A DNA stretch of 32,849 bases from positions 1 to 32,849 of the forward strand of contig JADFGT010000021.1 of the NCBI GenBank assembly GCA_022567555.1, read 5' to 3'. Source of the DNA: Armatimonadota bacterium (GTDB lineage: Bacteria; Armatimonadota; Fimbriimonadia; Fimbriimonadales; ATM1). The notes under the pieces are model-generated. The model saw nothing but the letters and a program-made list of their open reading frames with translations, did no database searches and was not told the origin of the DNA. Numbering within the stretch: the first letter of the stretch is position 1; every line of letters starts with the position of its first letter. The translations under genes and the position numbers were made by a program. Shown here one piece after another: positions 31,083 to 32,849 of the stretch.

Positions 31083-31186
31083 CGACTGGCGACTGGCGAC
31101 TGGCGACTGGCGACTGACGACTGACGCCTGAAGACTGGCGACTGACGATTTACGACGGCGCCTGGCGACTGGCGGCCGGCGAGTAC
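31083..31186. repeat. About 15-unit heptanucleotide tandem array (CGACTGG)
   Basis: Four perfect CGACTGG units (31083-31110) are followed by CGACTGA, CGACTGA, CGCCTGA, AGACTGG, CGACTGA and CGATTTA, a 6-base CGACGG, then CGCCTGG, CGACTGG, CGGCCGG and CGAGTAC. Units decay toward the right. It fills the space between the tdh start and the ThuA pseudogene end. It resembles in style the short tandemly repeated heptamers known from cyanobacteria. Confidence 0.8.
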
Positions 31187-31188
31187 CG

Positions 31189-31384
31189 TTACGTGGCGGC
31201 CCAGAGGAATCCGCGTTTCATTAAGGTGCGCACGGGCTCCGCCTCAAGCACGTTTCGCTGATGGCCGAGCGAGCAGTAGAACACCCGCCTCCCGCAGGAT
31301 ACCGGCGAACATTTCGGCAACCAGGTCGGGCTCGTGGCCGGACCAGCCACCATAGACGATGAGCGCGCGCTAGGCGTCCAGCAT
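31189..31384 (-). pseudogene. ThuA-domain protein, decayed by internal deletion and nonsense codon
   Basis: From ATG 31384 the frame reads MLDA-stop-RALIVYGGWSGHEPDLVAEM, then FAGILREAG, the N-terminus of the ThuA (trehalose-utilisation/glutamine-amidotransferase-like) family. A TAG at 31372-31370 interrupts codon 5. After base 31285 the frame shifts, and from 31284 it reads VFYCSLGHQRNVLEAEPVRT, LMKRGFLWAAT, stop, which is the C-terminal end of the same family. The central ~150 residues are missing. The join GAGGCGGGTGTTC is compatible with a deletion between short GGCGGG repeats. A functional product is excluded. A TACAAT box still sits 6 bases before the old start. Confidence 0.8.
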
Positions 31385-31390
31385 GGCCGG

Positions 31391-31396
31391 ATTGTA
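31391..31396 (-). promoter_or_regulatory. Candidate -10 box (TACAAT) 6 nt before the ThuA pseudogene
   Basis: TACAAT, CCGGCC, ATG at 31384, the same layout as the homocysteine methyltransferase start. It is probably a relic promoter. Confidence 0.35.
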
Positions 31397-31577
31397 CCGG
31401 CGGGGGCGGCGGAGCAGCGAGATTACGCAAAACCCGGCAATCGGGGACGAAGAATGTCGTCCTCACGTGACCCAAACTGTGATAGAGTAACTATACAGAG
31501 TGCGAGGGGTGGGAGCCGCGGCACGGCCTCCCAGGGAGATCCCTCAAATGACGATAGGCACTTGAAGGGAGAAATAG

Positions 31578-32849
31578 ATGAAACTACGAATCATCGCGAC
31601 GACGTCGCTAATTGCGCTCGGGCTTGCCCTCGCGAATGCAGCGACCATCAACATCACGAACAGCGAGCCCGGCGCCGGGCACTTGGACATTGACGTGGAC
31701 GACCTCGGGTCCTATGGGAACACGGGCGGTTCCACGTCCGACGACCAGTTCGAGCCGAACGGCTCAGCACGGATGGACCCGACCTTCCTGACCGACAGCA
31801 TGATCTTCATCACGGGTCACGACGCTCCGAATCTGACGGGCGCTATCCTGCTCTCCTCCATCTACTCGTACGGCAGCGGCAGCCAGCGTGGACTGTTTCT
31901 GACGGTGGATTCGCCGAACAGCCTGATCGCGCCGAACGAAACTGAGAGCGACTTCCATATTGAAGAAGCCGAAGTGCAGGCGATACGGCTGGACTTCCAC
32001 TTGAACCAGTACATTGCCCCGGCGGAGAACGGGGTCACATTCCTACGGCAGACCTATACAATCACGAACAACGGGTTCGTTGCCGTGGACATCGTGTTCA
32101 ACACCCACTGGGACCATGACATGATGTGGAGCGGAAGTTTCGCGGACGATGTGGTCGGCGCCGGCGGGGGCCAGGCTTGGGTGTTCGCCAATGAATTGGG
32201 GAGCGCCGATCAGGCGATCGCCCTCAGCGATGGCGGCTCCACCGTGCCGATGACCTTCTATTGCGGCGCAAGGTCTGGCCATGAGCCGACGGGCGGACCG
32301 CCCGCGTTCACCGCAGGCACTACGAGCCACGTATGGCAGAACTTCGGCTTCCCGGATTCGTGGCAGAACTACATCGCGTTCCTGGGATACAACATGGACG
32401 GCGACAGCGGGGACAACGGCGGCGACGGCATGATATCCATCGAGCACCGGTTCACGCTGGCGATCGGCGAGAGCGCGACGCTCGTGATAATCCGGACGTA
32501 CGGCCAAGCCGGTCCGATCCTGCCGGAAGTCACGGTGTTGCCGGACAGCTTCACGATCCTGCGCGGCCTGCTGCTATCCGGCGGGTTGCCCGACCTGTTC
32601 TTTAGCGACGACTCGCGCCTGGTTGTGCGCACGGCGGTGTTCGCTCCGAGCATTGAACCGCCCGTGCAGATAGAGGTCGTGGGCACGTCGCCGACAGACA
32701 CCCCGAGCGAACTGAGGTTCCAGTTCGAAGGGATGGCGAGCAGGAATCTGATCGAGCGGCGAATCTCGCTGTACAACTACGTAACACAAAGCTACGAGGA
32801 GTTGCACGTCGCATTTGCGGCGACTTCGGACGAGGTTGTGGAGATCGTC
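31578..32849 (+). CDS. Large secreted protein, beta-rich, C-terminus beyond the window
   Basis: The frame is open for 424 codons from ATG 31578 to the window edge. AAGGGAGA lies 6 bases before the start and TATACA (31492-31497) is a possible -10 further up. Residues 1-20 are a signal peptide (LRIIATTSLIALGLALANA). The rest has no cysteine-rich or catalytic motif that I recognise; it is Asp/Asn/Gly-rich with many aromatic strand segments (DLGSYGNTGG, FNTHWDHDMMW, VWQNFGFPDSWQNYIAFLGY). From about residue 325, a segment LPDSFTILRGLLLSGGLPDL and then FFSDDSRLVVR, VQIEVVGTSPTDTPSELRF, RRISLYNYVTQSYEEL resembles a C-terminal beta-sandwich that I associate with secreted proteins of Armatimonadota. 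The function is unknown. Confidence 0.8.
   Translation, partial: MKLRIIATTSLIALGLALANAATINITNSEPGAGHLDIDVDDLGSYGNTGGSTSDDQFEPNGSARMDPTFLTDSMIFITGHDAPNLTGAILLSSIYSYGSGSQRGLFLTVDSPNSLIAPNETESDFHIEEAEVQAIRLDFHLNQYIAPAENGVTFLRQTYTITNNGFVAVDIVFNTHWDHDMMWSGSFADDVVGAGGGQAWVFANELGSADQAIALSDGGSTVPMTFYCGARSGHEPTGGPPAFTAGTTSHVWQNFGFPDSWQNYIAFLGYNMDGDSGDNGGDGMISIEHRFTLAIGESATLVIIRTYGQAGPILPEVTVLPDSFTILRGLLLSGGLPDLFFSDDSRLVVRTAVFAPSIEPPVQIEVVGTSPTDTPSELRFQFEGMASRNLIERRISLYNYVTQSYEELHVAFAATSDEVVEIV

Noticed and set aside
31083-31186. CRISPR-like array
   Set aside because: The units are contiguous 7-mers without spacers, so it is a simple tandem repeat.
1-32849. tRNA or rRNA genes
   Set aside because: No cloverleaf-like block with a T-loop and acceptor stem, and no rRNA landmark, was recognised by eye in the gaps.

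Overview
The window is a GC-rich, gene-dense bacterial chromosome segment. It most likely comes from a diderm, flagellated member of the Armatimonadota or a nearby lineage. The evidence is indirect: a PorV-type outer-membrane barrel, a fliS gene, and a large secreted protein at the right edge whose C-terminal part (a 'SGGLPDLFFSDDSRLVVR'-like segment followed by a beta-sandwich repeat) I associate with Armatimonadota. No rRNA, tRNA or CRISPR array was seen.

Layout. Bases 1-2289 (minus) hold ftsQ (cut by the edge), a chimeric ORF that fuses an unknown HEPN-like N-terminus to the last ~155 residues of D-Ala-D-Ala ligase, and pdxS. Bases 2300-6200 hold two small hypothetical proteins, then a sugar-nucleotide set on the plus strand (nucleotidyltransferase, DegT aminotransferase, HAD phosphatase). 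Bases 6270-10673 hold an envelope cluster (Ig-like secreted protein, PorV-like barrel, TPR/caspase-fold pseudoenzyme) and an HhH-type protein. A ~490 bp non-coding stretch with a fold-back repeat follows. Bases 11161-12402 (minus) encode a secreted TlpA-type thioredoxin whose first redox cysteine is encoded by an in-frame UGA with a SECIS-like hairpin just downstream: a strong selenoprotein candidate.

Bases 12750-20433 (minus) hold the information-processing genes fmt, def, priA, an HEPN/MNT pair and mutS. Divergent from mutS runs a tightly overlapping plus-strand operon: a small membrane protein, a membrane-anchored yvcK, gmk and coaBC. Bases 23929-29352 (minus) hold an endonuclease/exonuclease/phosphatase-family protein, a secreted pair (copper-amine-oxidase-like domain protein and transglutaminase-like protein) behind a near-consensus promoter, a homocysteine S-methyltransferase, and fliT-like and fliS genes. 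A GlsB/YeaQ membrane protein (plus), L-threonine dehydrogenase (minus), a ThuA pseudogene (minus) and the edge-truncated secreted protein (plus) close the window.

Recurring themes: heptanucleotide tandem repeats fill several intergenic spaces, including both sides of tdh. Several genes lacking a Shine-Dalgarno sequence carry a TANNNT box 6-9 nt before the start codon, suggesting leaderless transcription, while others have strong AAGGAGGT-type sites. Gene decay or rearrangement is visible at ddl and thuA.
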